Part shown: positions 40,418 to 54,051 of the stretch, piece after piece | Position numbering within the stretch: the first letter of the stretch is position 1 | Layout: each line of letters starts with the position of its first letter | Source of the DNA: Gammaproteobacteria bacterium HGW-Gammaproteobacteria-1 | GTDB taxonomy: Bacteria; Pseudomonadota; Gammaproteobacteria; Thiohalomonadales; Thiohalomonadaceae | Direction: 5' to 3' | Assembly (NCBI GenBank): GCA_002840095.1 | Contig: PGZL01000008.1 | Location: forward strand, 62,001 to 126,000 | Length of the DNA: 64,000 bases | Notes under the pieces: generated by a model | Told to the model about the DNA's origin: nothing | Database searches by the model: none | The model's input: the letters and a program-made list of their open reading frames with translations, nothing else | Position numbers and translations under genes: made by a program

Positions 40418-41144
40418 AGAGATCCCCCCACCGCGCCTGCAACACCGCCAGGGCCGCCACGCCGGCGGTTTCGGTGCGCAATACGCGCGGGCCGAGCTGG
40501 ATGCCGCGGTACCCGGCCCGTTGCGCCGATTTCAGTTCCACCTCGCTCAAGCCCCCTTCCGGTCCCACCAGCAGGCTGACCTGCGACGGCGTATCGGCTA
40601 TGGCCGCGATGCCGCCGTCCGCCAGCGGGTCCAGGGTCAGGCGCAATTCGTTGTGATCCTGTGCCAGCCATGTCTCCAGCGACAGGGGGTGTTCGATGAC
40701 GGGAATGCGGTTGCGCCCGCATTGTTCGCAGGCGCTGACGGCCACCGCCTGCCAGTGCTGCAATTTCTTCTCCCAGCGCTCGCCGGACAGGCGCACATTG
40801 CAGCGTTCGGTGACCAGCGGCACCAGGCGCACCACGCCCAGCTCAGTGGCCTTCTGGATGGTGTAGTCCATGCGCTCACCCTTGGCGATGCCCTGAGCCA
40901 GGGTGATGGCCAGCGGCGACTCGGTTTCGCGAGCGCGGAATTCGCCCACCGCCGCCGTGGCGCTGCGCTTGCCGACCTCATGCAGATGCGCCGCGTATTC
41001 ACCGCCCTCACCGTTGAACAGCGTCAGCGCCGCACCGGCCGACAGGCGCAGCACGCGGGTCACGTGATTGGCGGCACTGTCACTCAGTTCAACGACGGCG
41101 CCGGATGCGAGTGAGCCCGGTTGATGGATGCGAGGAATGCGCAC
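40416..41144 (-). CDS. rsmE: 16S rRNA m3U1498 methyltransferase
   Basis: A 242-residue SPOUT methyltransferase (E. coli RsmE 243). SLLVGPEGGLSEVE and LGPRVLRTETAGVAAL form the knotted SAM site; IAKGERMDYTIQKATELGV is the family's middle motif. It methylates U1498 of 16S rRNA in the assembled small subunit. The GTG at 41144 follows AAGGAG and gives the conserved RIPRIH N-terminus. Confidence 0.95.
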   Translation of the reverse strand: MRIPRIHQPGSLASGAVVELSDSAANHVTRVLRLSAGAALTLFNGEGGEYAAHLHEVGKRSATAAVGEFRARETESPLAITLAQGIAKGERMDYTIQKATELGVVRLVPLVTERCNVRLSGERWEKKLQHWQAVAVSACEQCGRNRIPVIEHPLSLETWLAQDHNELRLTLDPLADGGIAAIADTPSQVSLLVGPEGGLSEVELKSAQRAGYRGIQLGPRVLRTETAGVAALAVLQARWGDL

Positions 41145-41193
41145 GGCGAGCTCCTTATTTAGCCACGCAAGGCACAAAGAACTTCAAACCCCG

Positions 41194-41260
41194 CCGCAGA
41201 GACGCAGAGACACAGAGAATTCATTAGCCAAGAATTCTCAGCGCCTCCGCGTCTCTGCGG
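41194..41260. repeat. CGCAGAGA tandem-word hairpin, copy 1
   Basis: CCGCAGAGACGCAGAGACAC...GAATTC on the left pairs imperfectly with GAATTCTCAG...CGCGTCTCTGCGG on the right, around ATTAGCCAA. It lies between metF and rsmE. Similar copies follow before metF and before ahcY. Confidence 0.8.
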
Positions 41261-41290
41261 CAATCCGGTTTTGCCCGCCGTGTGTATGCC

Positions 41291-42142
41291 TTAGCGCGGC
41301 AGGCCCAGCGCCTGCCAGATGGCGTGGGTGGGTTCGAACTGGTTCATGGTGTAGAAGTGCAGGCCAGGCGCGCCGGCGTCGAGCAGGCGCCGGCACAGGT
41401 CCGCCGTCACTTCCAGCCCGTAGGCGCGGATCGATTCCAGATCCTCGCCCATGCCTTCCAGCCGCTTGCCCAGCCAGCGCGGAATCTCGGCGCCGCAGGC
41501 GTCGGAGAAGCGCGCCAGCTGCTTGTAGTTGGTGATGGGCATGATGCCCGGCACGATGGGCAGTTGCAGCCCCATTCTTTCGCACTCGTCGACGAAGCGC
41601 AGGTAGGCGTCCAGGTTGTAGAAATACTGGGTGATGGCGGCGTTGGCGCCGGCCTCCACCTTGCGCTTGAAGTTCTGCAAATCCTTCTGCGCGCTGGGTG
41701 CCTGCGGATGAAATTCCGGATAGGCCGCCACCTCGATGTGGAAGTGGTCGCCGGTCTCGCTGCGGATGAACTCCACCAGCTCGTTGGCGTAGTGAAACTC
41801 CCCGGTGTCGCGCATGCCCGAGGGCATGTCGCCGCGCAGCGCGACGATACGCTTAACGCCGAGAGCGATGTAGTCCTGCAACAGCGCGCGGATGTCGTCA
41901 CTGCCGGAGCCGATGCACGACAGATGTGGGGCCGCATCCAGTCCGCCGGCGATCAGGTCACGGATGGTTTCGAGCGTGCCCTGCTGGGTACTGCCGCCGG
42001 CACCGTAGGTGACCGAGGCATAGACGGGCTTGAGTGCGGCAAACTTGTCGCGTGCCACCAGCAGCTTCTGTCGCCCTTCCGGCGTCTTGGGCGGAAAAAA
42101 TTCGAAGCTGAACCCCTGCCGGTACTTCTTTTGCGATTCCAT
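41291..42142 (-). CDS. metF: Methylenetetrahydrofolate reductase
   Basis: A 283-residue flavoenzyme reducing 5,10-methylene-THF to 5-methyl-THF for methionine synthesis. FSFEFFPPKTPEG at the N-terminus, VTYGAGGST, IVALRGDMP and QYFYNLDAYLRFVDEC are conserved MetF motifs. It follows ahcY on the same strand, with a repeat hairpin in the gap, so it probably shares the SAH-responsive transcript. Confidence 0.95.
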   Translation of the reverse strand: MESQKKYRQGFSFEFFPPKTPEGRQKLLVARDKFAALKPVYASVTYGAGGSTQQGTLETIRDLIAGGLDAAPHLSCIGSGSDDIRALLQDYIALGVKRIVALRGDMPSGMRDTGEFHYANELVEFIRSETGDHFHIEVAAYPEFHPQAPSAQKDLQNFKRKVEAGANAAITQYFYNLDAYLRFVDECERMGLQLPIVPGIMPITNYKQLARFSDACGAEIPRWLGKRLEGMGEDLESIRAYGLEVTADLCRRLLDAGAPGLHFYTMNQFEPTHAIWQALGLPR

Positions 42143-42162
42143 GCTAACCCCCGATAAAGACT

Positions 42163-42246
42163 AACGCAGAGGCGCAGAGGCGCGGAGGACGCAGAGAGTT
42201 ACAAGGTGTTTTCTCTGCGAGCTCTGCGCCTCTGCGGCTCCGCGTT
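42163..42246. repeat. CGCAGAGA tandem-word hairpin, copy 2
   Basis: AACGCAGAGGCGCAGAGGCG on the left and complementary CTCTGCGCCTCTGCGG words on the right, around GAGAGTTACAAGGTGTTTTC. It lies between ahcY and metF within the presumed transcript. Confidence 0.8.
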
Positions 42247-42262
42247 GGGTGTTGTACCGATA

Positions 42263-43678
<1,416 letters not shown>

Positions 43679-43697
43679 TGAAATACTCCATCAAGAA

Positions 43698-43767
43698 CGA
43701 GCGCCGTTGTTACAGAACCGCCCCCTGAGCCTGACGGGTTTTACCCGCTGCAGCGCTCCTCAGGGGA
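43698..43767 (-). promoter_or_regulatory. S-adenosylhomocysteine (SAH) riboswitch
   Basis: On the minus strand the leader of ahcY reads CCCTGAGGAGCGCTGCAGCG, then GGGTAAAACCCGTCAGGCTCAGGG in two halves, then CAACGGCGCTCG. GAGGAGCGCTGC, CAGGCTC and CAACGGCGCTC are the conserved parts of the SAH riboswitch; GAGCGC... pairs with GCGCTC to close the pseudoknot-like fold. It sits 20 bases before the ahcY start, the usual place, and should turn ahcY on when SAH is high. Confidence 0.92.
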
Positions 43768-43788
43768 ACGGCGAATACTTCAAACCCC

Positions 43789-43857
43789 GTCGCAGAGACG
43801 CGGAGACACAGAGATTTTCAAAACGAATTCACCTCGGCGGCTCTGCGTCTCTGCGAC
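43789..43857. repeat. CGCAGAGA tandem-word hairpin, copy 3
   Basis: GTCGCAGAGACGCGGAGACA on the left and CGGCTCTGCGTCTCTGCGAC on the right, around AGATTTTCAAAACGAATTCA. It lies between metK and the ahcY riboswitch, so it could end the metK transcript or form part of the ahcY leader. Confidence 0.8.
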
Positions 43858-43873
43858 AGAGTGTTTTCCGCGA

Positions 43874-45037
<1,164 letters not shown>

Positions 45038-45105
45038 GCTTATTCTCTGTTGACCAGCGTCGCGAACGCGCGGCCGGGCCCAGGCCCGTGGAAGTTGAAC
45101 CGCGC

Positions 45106-45133
45106 ATTATAAGCGTTTGCGGGAAATTGTTAA
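45106..45133 (-). promoter_or_regulatory. Promoter for metK
   Basis: Minus-strand TTAACA (45128-45133) and a perfect TATAAT (45106-45111) are separated by 16 bases, about 70 bases before the metK start. Confidence 0.65.
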
Positions 45134-45769
45134 GACTCTCCGTGGCTTGCGCGGGCGGGATTTTTCGGCGCCCCGTCCCCGGCCGGGCGATGGCCGGGGA
45201 GGCCGCCCGAGACCGGCGGCGCCGGGCCGGACGGGTCGCCGGTACCGGGATAACCCCCGGCCCCAGGGGGGGATGTCGTGTAATTCTCGGCTCCGCAGTG
45301 TAAAGTTGACCCCCCCTGCCGGCGTCGTGGCCGGCGGGTCCGGCATGCGGCCGACTACCGTTTTCCGCCGCCAATAGCGGAAGTTATGGGCATAAAACAG
45401 AAAGTTATGGATAACGGAGATATTGCCGCAAAGGCCACGATTGGGTAAAAATCGGGTGTTCTTACATCAGCCGCGGGAATCAAGAAGGCAGAAAATGCCG
45501 CCCCTGCGCTCGGTGCGCGCGTGACGCGATGCCGAATATAACAACAGAATTTTGATGTCTTGCTGGGAGTAACGCGGTGCGCGCGCGTCAGCGCCGCACC
45601 GAAAGAATGTATCAATGACAAGGCCACGTCGCGCATCGTGCTTCGCGATGCGTAGTGTGGTCGTCCCTGTCTCATTCTCCCCTGACGTCAAAGCGTGACC
45701 GGTTGCAAACACGTGCGGTGTTGCACGTGCAGTCAAGGTTTTGAGTATTCATCTATCCAGGAGAAGCAC
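45134..45769. other. 636-base intergenic region between metK and tkt
   Basis: No gene is convincing here. The part near metK is very GC-rich with several short palindromes. AAGTTATGG occurs twice at 45381 and 45402, exactly 21 bases apart. A weak promoter for tkt may be TTGCAC (45721) and AGTATT (45744), 17 bases apart, preceded by two CACGTGC words. Confidence 0.5.
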
Positions 45770-47767
45770 ATGTCGAATCGTAAAGAACTAGCCAACGCCA
45801 TCCGCGCCCTGAGCATGGATGGGGTGCAGAAAGCAAACTCGGGTCACCCCGGCGCCCCCATGGGCATGGCCGACATCGCCGAGGTGCTGTGGAACAGCCA
45901 CATGAAGCACAACCCGGCCAACCCGAAGTGGGCCGACCGCGATCGTTTCATTCTGTCCAACGGTCACGGCTCCATGCTGATCTACTCCCTGCTGCACCTG
46001 ACCGGCTACAACCTTTCCATCGACGATCTGAAGAGCTTCCGCCAGCTGCACTCCAAGACCCCGGGTCATCCCGAGTACGGTTACACCGACGGCGTGGAAA
46101 CCACCACCGGCCCGCTGGGCCAGGGCATCACCAACGGCGTCGGCATGGCGCTGGCCGAGCGCACCCTGGCCGGCCAGTTCAACCGTCCCGGCCACCACAT
46201 CGTCGATCACTACACCTACGTGTTCATGGGCGACGGCTGCATGATGGAAGGCATCTCCCACGAAGCCTGCTCCCTGGCCGGCACCCTGGGCCTGGGCAAG
46301 CTGATCGCGTTCTGGGATGACAACGGCATCTCCATCGACGGCCACGTCGACAACTGGTTCACCGACGACACCCCGAAGCGCTTCGAAGCCTACGGCTGGC
46401 ACGTGGTGCGCGGCGTGGACGGTCACGACGCCGCCGCCATCGACAAGGCCATCCACGAGGCCAAGAGCGTCAACGACAAGCCGACCCTGATCTGCTGCAA
46501 GACCGTGATCGGCTACGGCGCGCCCAACCTGTGCGGCAGCCACGATTGCCACGGTGCCCCGCTGGGCGCCGACGAGATCAATGCCACCCGCGAAAACCTG
46601 GGCTGGAAGCACGAGCCCTTCGTCATTCCCGCCGACGTGTACAAGGGCTGGGATGCCAAGGACAAGGGCGCCAAGGCCCAGGCCCACTGGGAAGAGAAGT
46701 TCGCCGCCTACCGCAAGGAGTTCCCGGAACTGGCCGCCGAGTTCGAGCGCCGCGTCATCCGCGGTGAACTGCCGTCCAACTGGCAGCAGGTGGCCGACGA
46801 CTTCGTCAAGGCCGTCAACGACAAGGCCGAGACCATCGCCTCGCGCAAGGCCTCGCAGAACGCCATCGGCGGCTACGCCAAGGCGCTGCCCGAGTTCCTC
46901 GGCGGCTCCGCCGACCTGACCCCCTCCAACCTCACCAGCTGGAAGGAAGCCAAGGCGATCACCAACACCGTCGCCGACGGCAACTACCTGTCCTACGGCG
47001 TGCGCGAGTTCGGCATGTCCGCCATCATGAACGGCGTCACCCTGCACGGCGGCTTCATTCCGTTCGGCGGCACCTTCCTGATGTTCTCCGAGTACGCGCG
47101 CAACGCCCTGCGCATGGCCGCGCTGATGAAGGTCCGTACCCTCTTCGTGTACACCCATGACTCCATCGGTCTGGGCGAAGACGGTCCGACCCACCAGCCG
47201 GTGGAGCAGATCGCCACCCTGCGTCTGATCCCCAACATGAGCGTATGGCGTCCCTGCGACGCGGTGGAATCCGCCGTGGCCTGGCGTTGCGCCATCGAGA
47301 AGAAGACCGGCCCCAGCTGCCTGATCTTCTCCCGTCAGAACCTGGCCCACATGCCGCGCAGCGCCGAGCAGATCGCCAACATCACCCGCGGCGCCTACGT
47401 GCTGCAGGAAGGCGCTGCCAATCCCGACGCCATCATCATCGCCACCGGCTCCGAAGTGGAGCTGGCGACGAAGGCCGCCGCCGAACTGGCCGGCAAGGGC
47501 AAGAAGGTGCGCGTGGTTTCCATGCCCAGCGTCGAAACCTTCGATGCGCAGGACGCTGCCTACAAGGAAGCCGTGCTGCCCGCCGCCTGCACCAAGCGCG
47601 TCGCAGTGGAAGCCGGTGTCACCGCCGGCTGGTACAAGTATGTTGGCCTCAATGGCAAGGTGATTGGTCTCGACCGTTTCGGTGAGTCCGCCCCGGCCGG
47701 TCAGCTGTTCAAGGAATTCGGCTTCACCGTGGAAAACGTGGTGAAGGCTGTCGAGTCCGTCCTCTAA
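45770..47767 (+). CDS. tkt: Transketolase
   Basis: A 665-residue thiamine-diphosphate enzyme moving two-carbon units in the pentose phosphate and Calvin cycles. [20 protein letters not shown] opens the protein, [18 protein letters not shown] is the ThDP site, and [20 protein letters not shown] is the second-domain motif. CAGGAGAAG precedes the ATG at 45770. It heads the co-oriented tkt-gap-pgk-pyk-fba group. Confidence 0.97.
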   Translation: MSNRKELANAIRALSMDGVQKANSGHPGAPMGMADIAEVLWNSHMKHNPANPKWADRDRFILSNGHGSMLIYSLLHLTGYNLSIDDLKSFRQLHSKTPGHPEYGYTDGVETTTGPLGQGITNGVGMALAERTLAGQFNRPGHHIVDHYTYVFMGDGCMMEGISHEACSLAGTLGLGKLIAFWDDNGISIDGHVDNWFTDDTPKRFEAYGWHVVRGVDGHDAAAIDKAIHEAKSVNDKPTLICCKTVIGYGAPNLCGSHDCHGAPLGADEINATRENLGWKHEPFVIPADVYKGWDAKDKGAKAQAHWEEKFAAYRKEFPELAAEFERRVIRGELPSNWQQVADDFVKAVNDKAETIASRKASQNAIGGYAKALPEFLGGSADLTPSNLTSWKEAKAITNTVADGNYLSYGVREFGMSAIMNGVTLHGGFIPFGGTFLMFSEYARNALRMAALMKVRTLFVYTHDSIGLGEDGPTHQPVEQIATLRLIPNMSVWRPCDAVESAVAWRCAIEKKTGPSCLIFSRQNLAHMPRSAEQIANITRGAYVLQEGAANPDAIIIATGSEVELATKAAAELAGKGKKVRVVSMPSVETFDAQDAAYKEAVLPAACTKRVAVEAGVTAGWYKYVGLNGKVIGLDRFGESAPAGQLFKEFGFTVENVVKAVESVL

Positions 47768-48790
<1,023 letters not shown>

Positions 48791-48793
48791 GTA

Positions 48794-48881
48794 GCAAGTG
48801 ACAAGTAACAAGTGACAAGAATGTGCTGGCGGGCTCCGCCCGCCAGCCTTCTTGAAACTTGCAACTTGAAACTTGTAACTG
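48794..48881. repeat. ACAAGT/ACTTG tandem-word hairpin
   Basis: GCAAGTGACAAGTAACAAGT on the left and CTTGAAACTTGCAACTTGAA on the right are complementary series of words. They flank a perfect inner stem, GCTGGCGGGC-TCC-GCCCGCCAGC. It lies between gap and pgk. Confidence 0.8.
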
Positions 48882-48954
48882 CCGTCAAGAGAGCCATTGG
48901 CCAAGCCCCGCCGGCTTCGCCAATGACTTTCAAACTTTACGAGGGAGCTGAACC

Positions 48955-50136
48955 ATGTCTGTAATCAAGATGACCGATCTCGATCTCAAGGGTAAGCGCG
49001 TCTTCATCCGTGCCGATCTGAACGTGCCCGTGAAGGACGGCAAGGTCACTTCCGATGCCCGCATCACTGCCTCCATGCCCACCATCGAATTCGCCCTGAA
49101 GGCCGGCGCCAAGGTCATGGTGACCTCGCACCTGGGCCGTCCCACCGAAGGCGAGTGGAGCGAAGATATTTCCCTCAAGCCCGTCGCCGACGTGCTGTCC
49201 GCCAAGCTGGGCAAGCCCGTGCGCCTGATCAAGGACTGGGTCGACGGCGGCTTCGACGTTGCCGAAGGCGAGCTGGTCCTGCTGGAGAACTGCCGCGTCA
49301 ACAAAGGCGAGAAGAAGAACGTCGAAGAGACCGCCAAGAAATACGCCGCCCTGTGCGACGTGTTCGTGATGGACGCCTTCGGCACTGCCCACCGCGCCGA
49401 AGCCTCCACCCACGGCGTGGCGAAATTCGCCCCCACCGCCGCCGCCGGCATCCTGCTCACCGGCGAGCTGGACGCGCTGAACAAGGCCCTGGCCGCCCCG
49501 GCCCGCCCGATGGTCGCCATCGTCGGCGGCTCCAAGGTTTCCACCAAGCTGACCGTGCTGGAATCCCTGTCCGAGAAGGTCGACCAGATGGTGGTCGGCG
49601 GCGGTATCGCCAACACCTTCCTCAAGGCCACCGGCAAGAACGTCGGCAAGAGCCTGTGCGAGGACGACCTGGTCCCCACCGCGCAGATGCTGATGGAAAA
49701 GATGAGCAAGCGCGGCGCCAAGATTCCGGTCGCCGTCGACGTGGTGTGCGGCAAGAAGTTCGACGCCAACGAGCCCGCCGTGCTGAAGGACGCCGGCGCC
49801 GTGGCCGACGACGACATGATCTTCGACATCGGCCCCAAGAGCGCGCAGGAGCTGGTGGACATCATCATGAATGCCGGTACCGTGGTGTGGAACGGCCCGG
49901 TCGGCGTGTTCGAGTTCGATCAGTTCGGTGAAGGCACCAAGGCCATCTCCATGGCCATCGCCAACACCAAGGCCTTCACCCTGGCCGGCGGCGGCGACAC
50001 CATCGCCGCGATCCAGAAGTACGACATCTACGACAAGGTGTCCTACATCTCCACCGCCGGCGGCGCGTTCCTCGAATACCTGGAAGGCAAGGTGCTGCCC
50101 GCGGTGGCCATTCTGGAAGAGCGGGCCAAGGGCTAA
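48955..50136 (+). CDS. pgk: Phosphoglycerate kinase
   Basis: A 393-residue enzyme interconverting 1,3-bisphosphoglycerate and 3-phosphoglycerate with [19 protein letters not shown] and [13 protein letters not shown] are in the N-domain; [20 protein letters not shown] and the Gly-rich [10 protein letters not shown] are in the C-domain. GAGGGAGCTGAACC precedes the ATG. Third gene of the group. Confidence 0.97.
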   Translation: MSVIKMTDLDLKGKRVFIRADLNVPVKDGKVTSDARITASMPTIEFALKAGAKVMVTSHLGRPTEGEWSEDISLKPVADVLSAKLGKPVRLIKDWVDGGFDVAEGELVLLENCRVNKGEKKNVEETAKKYAALCDVFVMDAFGTAHRAEASTHGVAKFAPTAAAGILLTGELDALNKALAAPARPMVAIVGGSKVSTKLTVLESLSEKVDQMVVGGGIANTFLKATGKNVGKSLCEDDLVPTAQMLMEKMSKRGAKIPVAVDVVCGKKFDANEPAVLKDAGAVADDDMIFDIGPKSAQELVDIIMNAGTVVWNGPVGVFEFDQFGEGTKAISMAIANTKAFTLAGGGDTIAAIQKYDIYDKVSYISTAGGAFLEYLEGKVLPAVAILEERAKG

Positions 50137-50154
50137 GCCGGATGTCTGGCTATC

Positions 50155-50191
50155 AACGCGCACGGTGCGGAATAAACGCGCCGTGCGCGTT
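50155..50191. other. Strong inverted repeat after pgk
   Basis: AACGCGCACGG and CCGTGCGCGTT are perfect 11-base arms 15 bases apart, 19 bases after the pgk stop. No T-run follows, so it may stabilise the 3' end or be a repeat rather than a terminator. Confidence 0.6.
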
Positions 50192-50347
50192 GTGCCATCC
50201 CGGGAAGTCCATTAGGGGACGTTTCCTTATGGATTTTTCGGGATAAAAAAAAGGGACCGGCGTCGTACGCGGCGTCGGCCATACGGGCGGCCATGAGCCG
50301 CCCTGATTCGCTTATGGCGAATCGTTGAGGCGAGCACACGAGAGAAT

Positions 50348-51781
50348 ATGTCTAGACGAACGAAGATAGTGGCAACCATGGGGCCGGCAACCGACGACCC
50401 CAAGATGCTGGACAAGATCATCGAGGCGGGTGTCGATGTGGTCCGCATCAACTTTTCCCACGGCACGGCCGAGGAGCACATGGAACGCGTCGAGCGCGTG
50501 CGCAACCGTGCCCGCGCCCATGGCCGCCAGGTCGGCGTGCTGGCCGATCTGCAAGGCCCCAAGATCCGCGTCGAGCGCTTCAAGAACGGCAAGGTGCTGC
50601 TGGAGGAAGGCAAGCCCTTCATCCTCGACGCCAAGCTCCCCGCCGACGAAGGCGACGAAACCCGCGTCGGCCTCAGCTACAAGACCCTGCCCGACGACGT
50701 GAAGCGCGGCGATACCCTGCTGCTGGACGACGGCCGCCTGGTGCTGTGGGTGGACCAGGTGCACGGCCCCGAGATCCACTGCCGTGTGGTGGTGGGCGGC
50801 ATCCTGTCCAATCGCAAGGGCATCAACCGCCAGGGCGGCGGCCTCACCGCGCCGGCACTGACCGACAAGGACCGCGAGGACATCAAGACCGCGGCCAAGA
50901 TGCAGGCCGACTACGTCGCGCTGTCCTTCCCGCGCAGCGCCGCCGACGTCAACGAAACCCGCGACCTGCTGCGTGCCGCCGGCGGTTATGGCGCCATCGT
51001 CGCCAAGATCGAACGTGCCGAGGCGCTGCCGGTGGCCGAGGAGATCATCGCCGCTTCCGACGTGATCATGATCGCCCGCGGCGATCTCGGTGTGGAGATC
51101 GGCGATGCCGCGCTGCCGCCGGTGCAGAAGCACCTGATCCAGCTGGCGCGCAAGATGAACCGCGTGGTGATCACCGCGACGCAGATGATGGAGTCGATGA
51201 TCGAAAACCCGATCCCGACCCGCGCCGAGGTGTTCGACGTGGCCAACGCCGTGCTCGACGGCACCGACGCCGTGATGCTGTCGGCGGAAACCGCCAGCGG
51301 CAAGTATCCGGACAAGGCGATCCAGGCCATGGACCGCGTGTGCGTAGAGGCGGAAAAGCAGCGCATCGCCATCCAGTCCGATCACCGCATCCACACCCAG
51401 TTCACCTACATCGACGAGGCCATCGCCATGTCGACGATGTACACGGCGAACCACCTCAACGTAAAGGCCATCGCCGCGCTGACCGAATCCGGCTCCACCC
51501 CGCTGTGGATGTCGCGCATCAGCTCCGGCATTCCGATCTACGCGATGACCCGCCACGTCGAGACGCGGCGCAAGGTCACGTTGTATCGCGGCGTGTACCC
51601 GGTCAGCTTCGACGTGCAGACCACCGACCACGCCGAAGTGAACCGCGAGGCCATCGACGAGCTGCTGCGCCGCGGCGCCGTGCGCGACGGCGACCTGGTG
51701 ATCATCACCAAGGGCGACCTGATGGGCATGCACGGCGGCACCAACGCCATGAAGATCGTCAAGGTCGGCGAACTGGTTTAA
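50348..51781 (+). CDS. pyk: Pyruvate kinase
   Basis: A 477-residue enzyme making pyruvate and ATP from phosphoenolpyruvate. RRTKIVATMGPATDDPKML and VVRINFSHG at the start, AKIERAEALP with the catalytic Lys, and TATQMMESMIENPIPTRAEV are typical of the PykA/type II branch. It is 211 bases after pgk. Confidence 0.96.
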   Translation: MSRRTKIVATMGPATDDPKMLDKIIEAGVDVVRINFSHGTAEEHMERVERVRNRARAHGRQVGVLADLQGPKIRVERFKNGKVLLEEGKPFILDAKLPADEGDETRVGLSYKTLPDDVKRGDTLLLDDGRLVLWVDQVHGPEIHCRVVVGGILSNRKGINRQGGGLTAPALTDKDREDIKTAAKMQADYVALSFPRSAADVNETRDLLRAAGGYGAIVAKIERAEALPVAEEIIAASDVIMIARGDLGVEIGDAALPPVQKHLIQLARKMNRVVITATQMMESMIENPIPTRAEVFDVANAVLDGTDAVMLSAETASGKYPDKAIQAMDRVCVEAEKQRIAIQSDHRIHTQFTYIDEAIAMSTMYTANHLNVKAIAALTESGSTPLWMSRISSGIPIYAMTRHVETRRKVTLYRGVYPVSFDVQTTDHAEVNREAIDELLRRGAVRDGDLVIITKGDLMGMHGGTNAMKIVKVGELV

Positions 51782-51790
51782 CCCCTGGAC

Positions 51791-51825
51791 TCCCTCTCCC
51801 CCAGGGAGAGGGCGGGGGTGAGGGG
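51791..51825. repeat. CCCTCTCCC...GGGAGAGGGCGGGGGTGAGG repeat
   Basis: A common proteobacterial intergenic palindrome: CTCCCTCTCCC, then CAGGGAGAGGGCGGGGGTGA. Partial relatives follow at about 51849-51888 (CCTTCTCCCTGGAGGAGAAGG), 53211-53244 and 61095-61119. Confidence 0.75.
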
Positions 51826-51909
51826 ATCAAACAGAGTATTGGTTTACTCCCCTCATCCTGACCTTCTCCCTGGAGGAGAAGGAACGAACCCAATAACGGA
51901 AAAGAGATT

Positions 51910-52042
51910 GACCACGGAGGGCACCAAGGACACGGAGACTTCTTATGGCGGACCCGATGCGGCAGCGAGCAGCGCCGCCGCGACCCGAAGGAACGCCGAA
52001 AGACACTGCATCGACTCCGTGTTCTCCGTGCCCGCCGTGGTT
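51910..52042. repeat. CCACGGAG tandem-word inverted repeat
   Basis: GACCACGGAGGGCACCAAGG with GACACGGAGA on the left and TCCGTGTTCTCCGTGCCCGC with CGTGGTT on the right face each other across about 75 bases of GC-rich filler, just upstream of fba. A half copy is at about 3992. Confidence 0.75.
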
Positions 52043-52087
52043 TACAGTAGATTCATTTAACTTCAAGAGAGCATAAGGAGATTCACA

Positions 52088-53152
52088 ATGGCCCTGGTTT
52101 CCCTGCGTCAACTTCTCGATCACGCCGCCGAGCACGGTTACGGCCTGCCCGCGTTCAACGTCAACAACATGGAACAGGTGAAGGCCATCATGGAGGCCGC
52201 CGCCGAGACCGACAGCCCGGTGATCCTGCAGGGTTCCGCCGGTGCCCGTAAGTACGCCGGCGAGCCCTTCCTGCGCCACCTGATCCTGGCCGCCCTGGAA
52301 GCCTACCCGAACGTCCCGGTGGTCATGCACCAGGACCACGGCGCCTCCCCGGCCGTGTGCGTCAACGCCATCCAGTCCGGCTTCTCCTCCGTCATGATGG
52401 ACGGCTCCCTGATGGAAGACGGCAAGACCCCGTCCTCCTACGAATACAACGTCGACGTCACCCGTCGCGTGGTCGACATGGCCCACGCCTGCGGCGTGTC
52501 CGTGGAAGGCGAGCTGGGCTGCCTGGGTTCCCTGGAAACCGGCAAGATGGGTGAGGAAGACGGCCACGGCGCCGAAGGCGTGCTGGACCACTCCGCCCTG
52601 CTGACCGACCCCAACGAAGCCGCCGACTTCGTCAAGAAGACCGGCGTCGACGCCCTGGCCATCGCCATCGGCACCAGCCACGGCGCCTACAAGTTCACCT
52701 CCAAGCCCACCGGCAAGATCCTGCGCATCGACCGCGTCAAGGAAATCCACGCCCGCATCCCCAGCGTCCACCTGGTCATGCACGGTTCCTCTTCCGTGCC
52801 CCAGGACTGGCTGGAAATCATAAACAGCTACGGCGGCGACATGGGCCAGACCTACGGCGTGCCGGTTGAAGAGATCGTGGAAGGCATCAAGAACGGCGTG
52901 CGCAAGGTCAACATCGATACCGACCTGCGCATGGCCTCCACCGGCTCCATCCGCAAGCACCTGGCCGACAACAAGTCCAACTTCGACCCGCGCAAGTACT
53001 ACAAGGCGGCCGAAGACGCCATGAAGCAGATCTGCAAGGCCCGCTACGAAGCCTTCGGCGCTGCCGGCATGGCCTCCAAGATCAAGCCGATCTCCCTGGA
53101 GAAGATGGCCGGCCTGTACGCCAAGGGCTCGCTGGACCCGAAGGTCAACTAA
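52088..53152 (+). CDS. fba: Fructose-bisphosphate aldolase, class II (Calvin-cycle type)
   Basis: A 354-residue zinc-dependent aldolase. [20 protein letters not shown] and [14 protein letters not shown] carry the metal-binding His and Glu; [15 protein letters not shown] and [15 protein letters not shown] bind the phosphate. The sequence fits the CbbA-like subgroup found in autotrophs, which can also act on sedoheptulose bisphosphate. No RuBisCO or phosphoribulokinase gene is in this window, so autotrophy is only suggested. AAGGAG precedes the ATG. Confidence 0.96.
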   Translation: MALVSLRQLLDHAAEHGYGLPAFNVNNMEQVKAIMEAAAETDSPVILQGSAGARKYAGEPFLRHLILAALEAYPNVPVVMHQDHGASPAVCVNAIQSGFSSVMMDGSLMEDGKTPSSYEYNVDVTRRVVDMAHACGVSVEGELGCLGSLETGKMGEEDGHGAEGVLDHSALLTDPNEAADFVKKTGVDALAIAIGTSHGAYKFTSKPTGKILRIDRVKEIHARIPSVHLVMHGSSSVPQDWLEIINSYGGDMGQTYGVPVEEIVEGIKNGVRKVNIDTDLRMASTGSIRKHLADNKSNFDPRKYYKAAEDAMKQICKARYEAFGAAGMASKIKPISLEKMAGLYAKGSLDPKVN

Positions 53153-53171
53153 GTACCGACCTTGCTGTAAC

Positions 53172-53203
53172 AAAAAGGGGCCGCAAGGCCCCTTTTTTGT
53201 TTT
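53172..53203 (+). terminator. Rho-independent terminator after fba
   Basis: AAAAAGGGGCC-GCAA-GGCCCCTTTTTTG: a perfect 6-base GC stem with flanking A/T tracts, 20 bases after the fba stop. A nearly identical hairpin recurs at 55279. Confidence 0.9.
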
Positions 53204-53397
53204 ATCGTGCTTTCCCTATCACCGAGGGAGAGGGCGTGGGTGACAAAAAACCCTTGAGAAACAATGACAACCAGTCGTTGTAATCAATAACCCCTATGAC
53301 AATATCGCATAGAGCAAAGGATGCTCGTATGTTGTCGCGTTTCTAAGCCGGATAAGCCTATTGTGGCTACAGGGTCAAGTTGGCACTATATGCTTCT

Positions 53398-54051
53398 ATG
53401 AAACTGGATAGCTTAAACAGCACTCTTGTATTGGCAGGTGCTTGGAATCCTGAAATCCTATCGCCAGCATGGATTGCGGAAAACATTCTTGGACTCGCTC
53501 CTGAGGCCGAAGATGTTGTCCAAATAGAGTTTTCTCCGTTTGTCGGCGCACCTCCGAAATATACGATGGATGAAATTGTCTACGTGACTTCGAGAGACAG
53601 ATTAATCCTCGCTCCAGTAAAGTTTTCCGTTGAAGCATTCAAGAAGGCCAGAGACATTGCAGGCAAAATTCTCAAGATGTTGCCCCACACCCCAATTAGG
53701 GCTGTAGGCGAAAACTTTGTCTTCACTGAGCCCACACCTGAGCCGGAGGCGCTTGAACTGTTTACGGCAGCATCTAGTGATCTGGCGGATGTACTAAACT
53801 TTGAACATGAAATTGCCGGTTCTTCATTACGCTCAATCATTAGTTTCGAGAAACGTAAATTGAATCTGACTCGAAAATATGATCAACGAGGGCTTACGAT
53901 TTCTTTCAACTTCCACTATGACGTTGATGGTGCAGTGGCGGCTGCGGAAGTGTTGCCAAACTCCGTTGAGAGGAATCTCGAAGTTGTCGACAGCGTTTTA
54001 CAGGGACTTTACGGATTAACCGTAGATGCTACTTTGGGAGATATGGAATGA
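53398..54051 (+). CDS. Unknown protein, first gene of a low-GC cassette
   Basis: A 217-residue soluble protein. DVVQIEFSPFVGAPPKYTMD and LNLTRKYDQRGLTISFNFHY hint at a beta-rich fold loosely like TIGR04255-type proteins, but I cannot name a family. No membrane segment or catalytic motif stands out. Its GC content is clearly below that of the fba gene upstream. The ATG at 53398 lacks a good ribosome site; a TTG at 53380 is an alternative. It overlaps the next gene by 4 bases (ATGA). Confidence 0.75.
   Translation: MKLDSLNSTLVLAGAWNPEILSPAWIAENILGLAPEAEDVVQIEFSPFVGAPPKYTMDEIVYVTSRDRLILAPVKFSVEAFKKARDIAGKILKMLPHTPIRAVGENFVFTEPTPEPEALELFTAASSDLADVLNFEHEIAGSSLRSIISFEKRKLNLTRKYDQRGLTISFNFHYDVDGAVAAAEVLPNSVERNLEVVDSVLQGLYGLTVDATLGDME

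Noticed and set aside
45038-45105. SAM riboswitch upstream of metK
   Set aside because: The leader is short and none of the conserved SAM-I, SAM-II or SAM-IV sequence pieces could be found.
52088-53152. A complete Calvin-cycle operon
   Set aside because: fba is of the Calvin-associated type, but no RuBisCO, phosphoribulokinase or CbbR gene is in the window.
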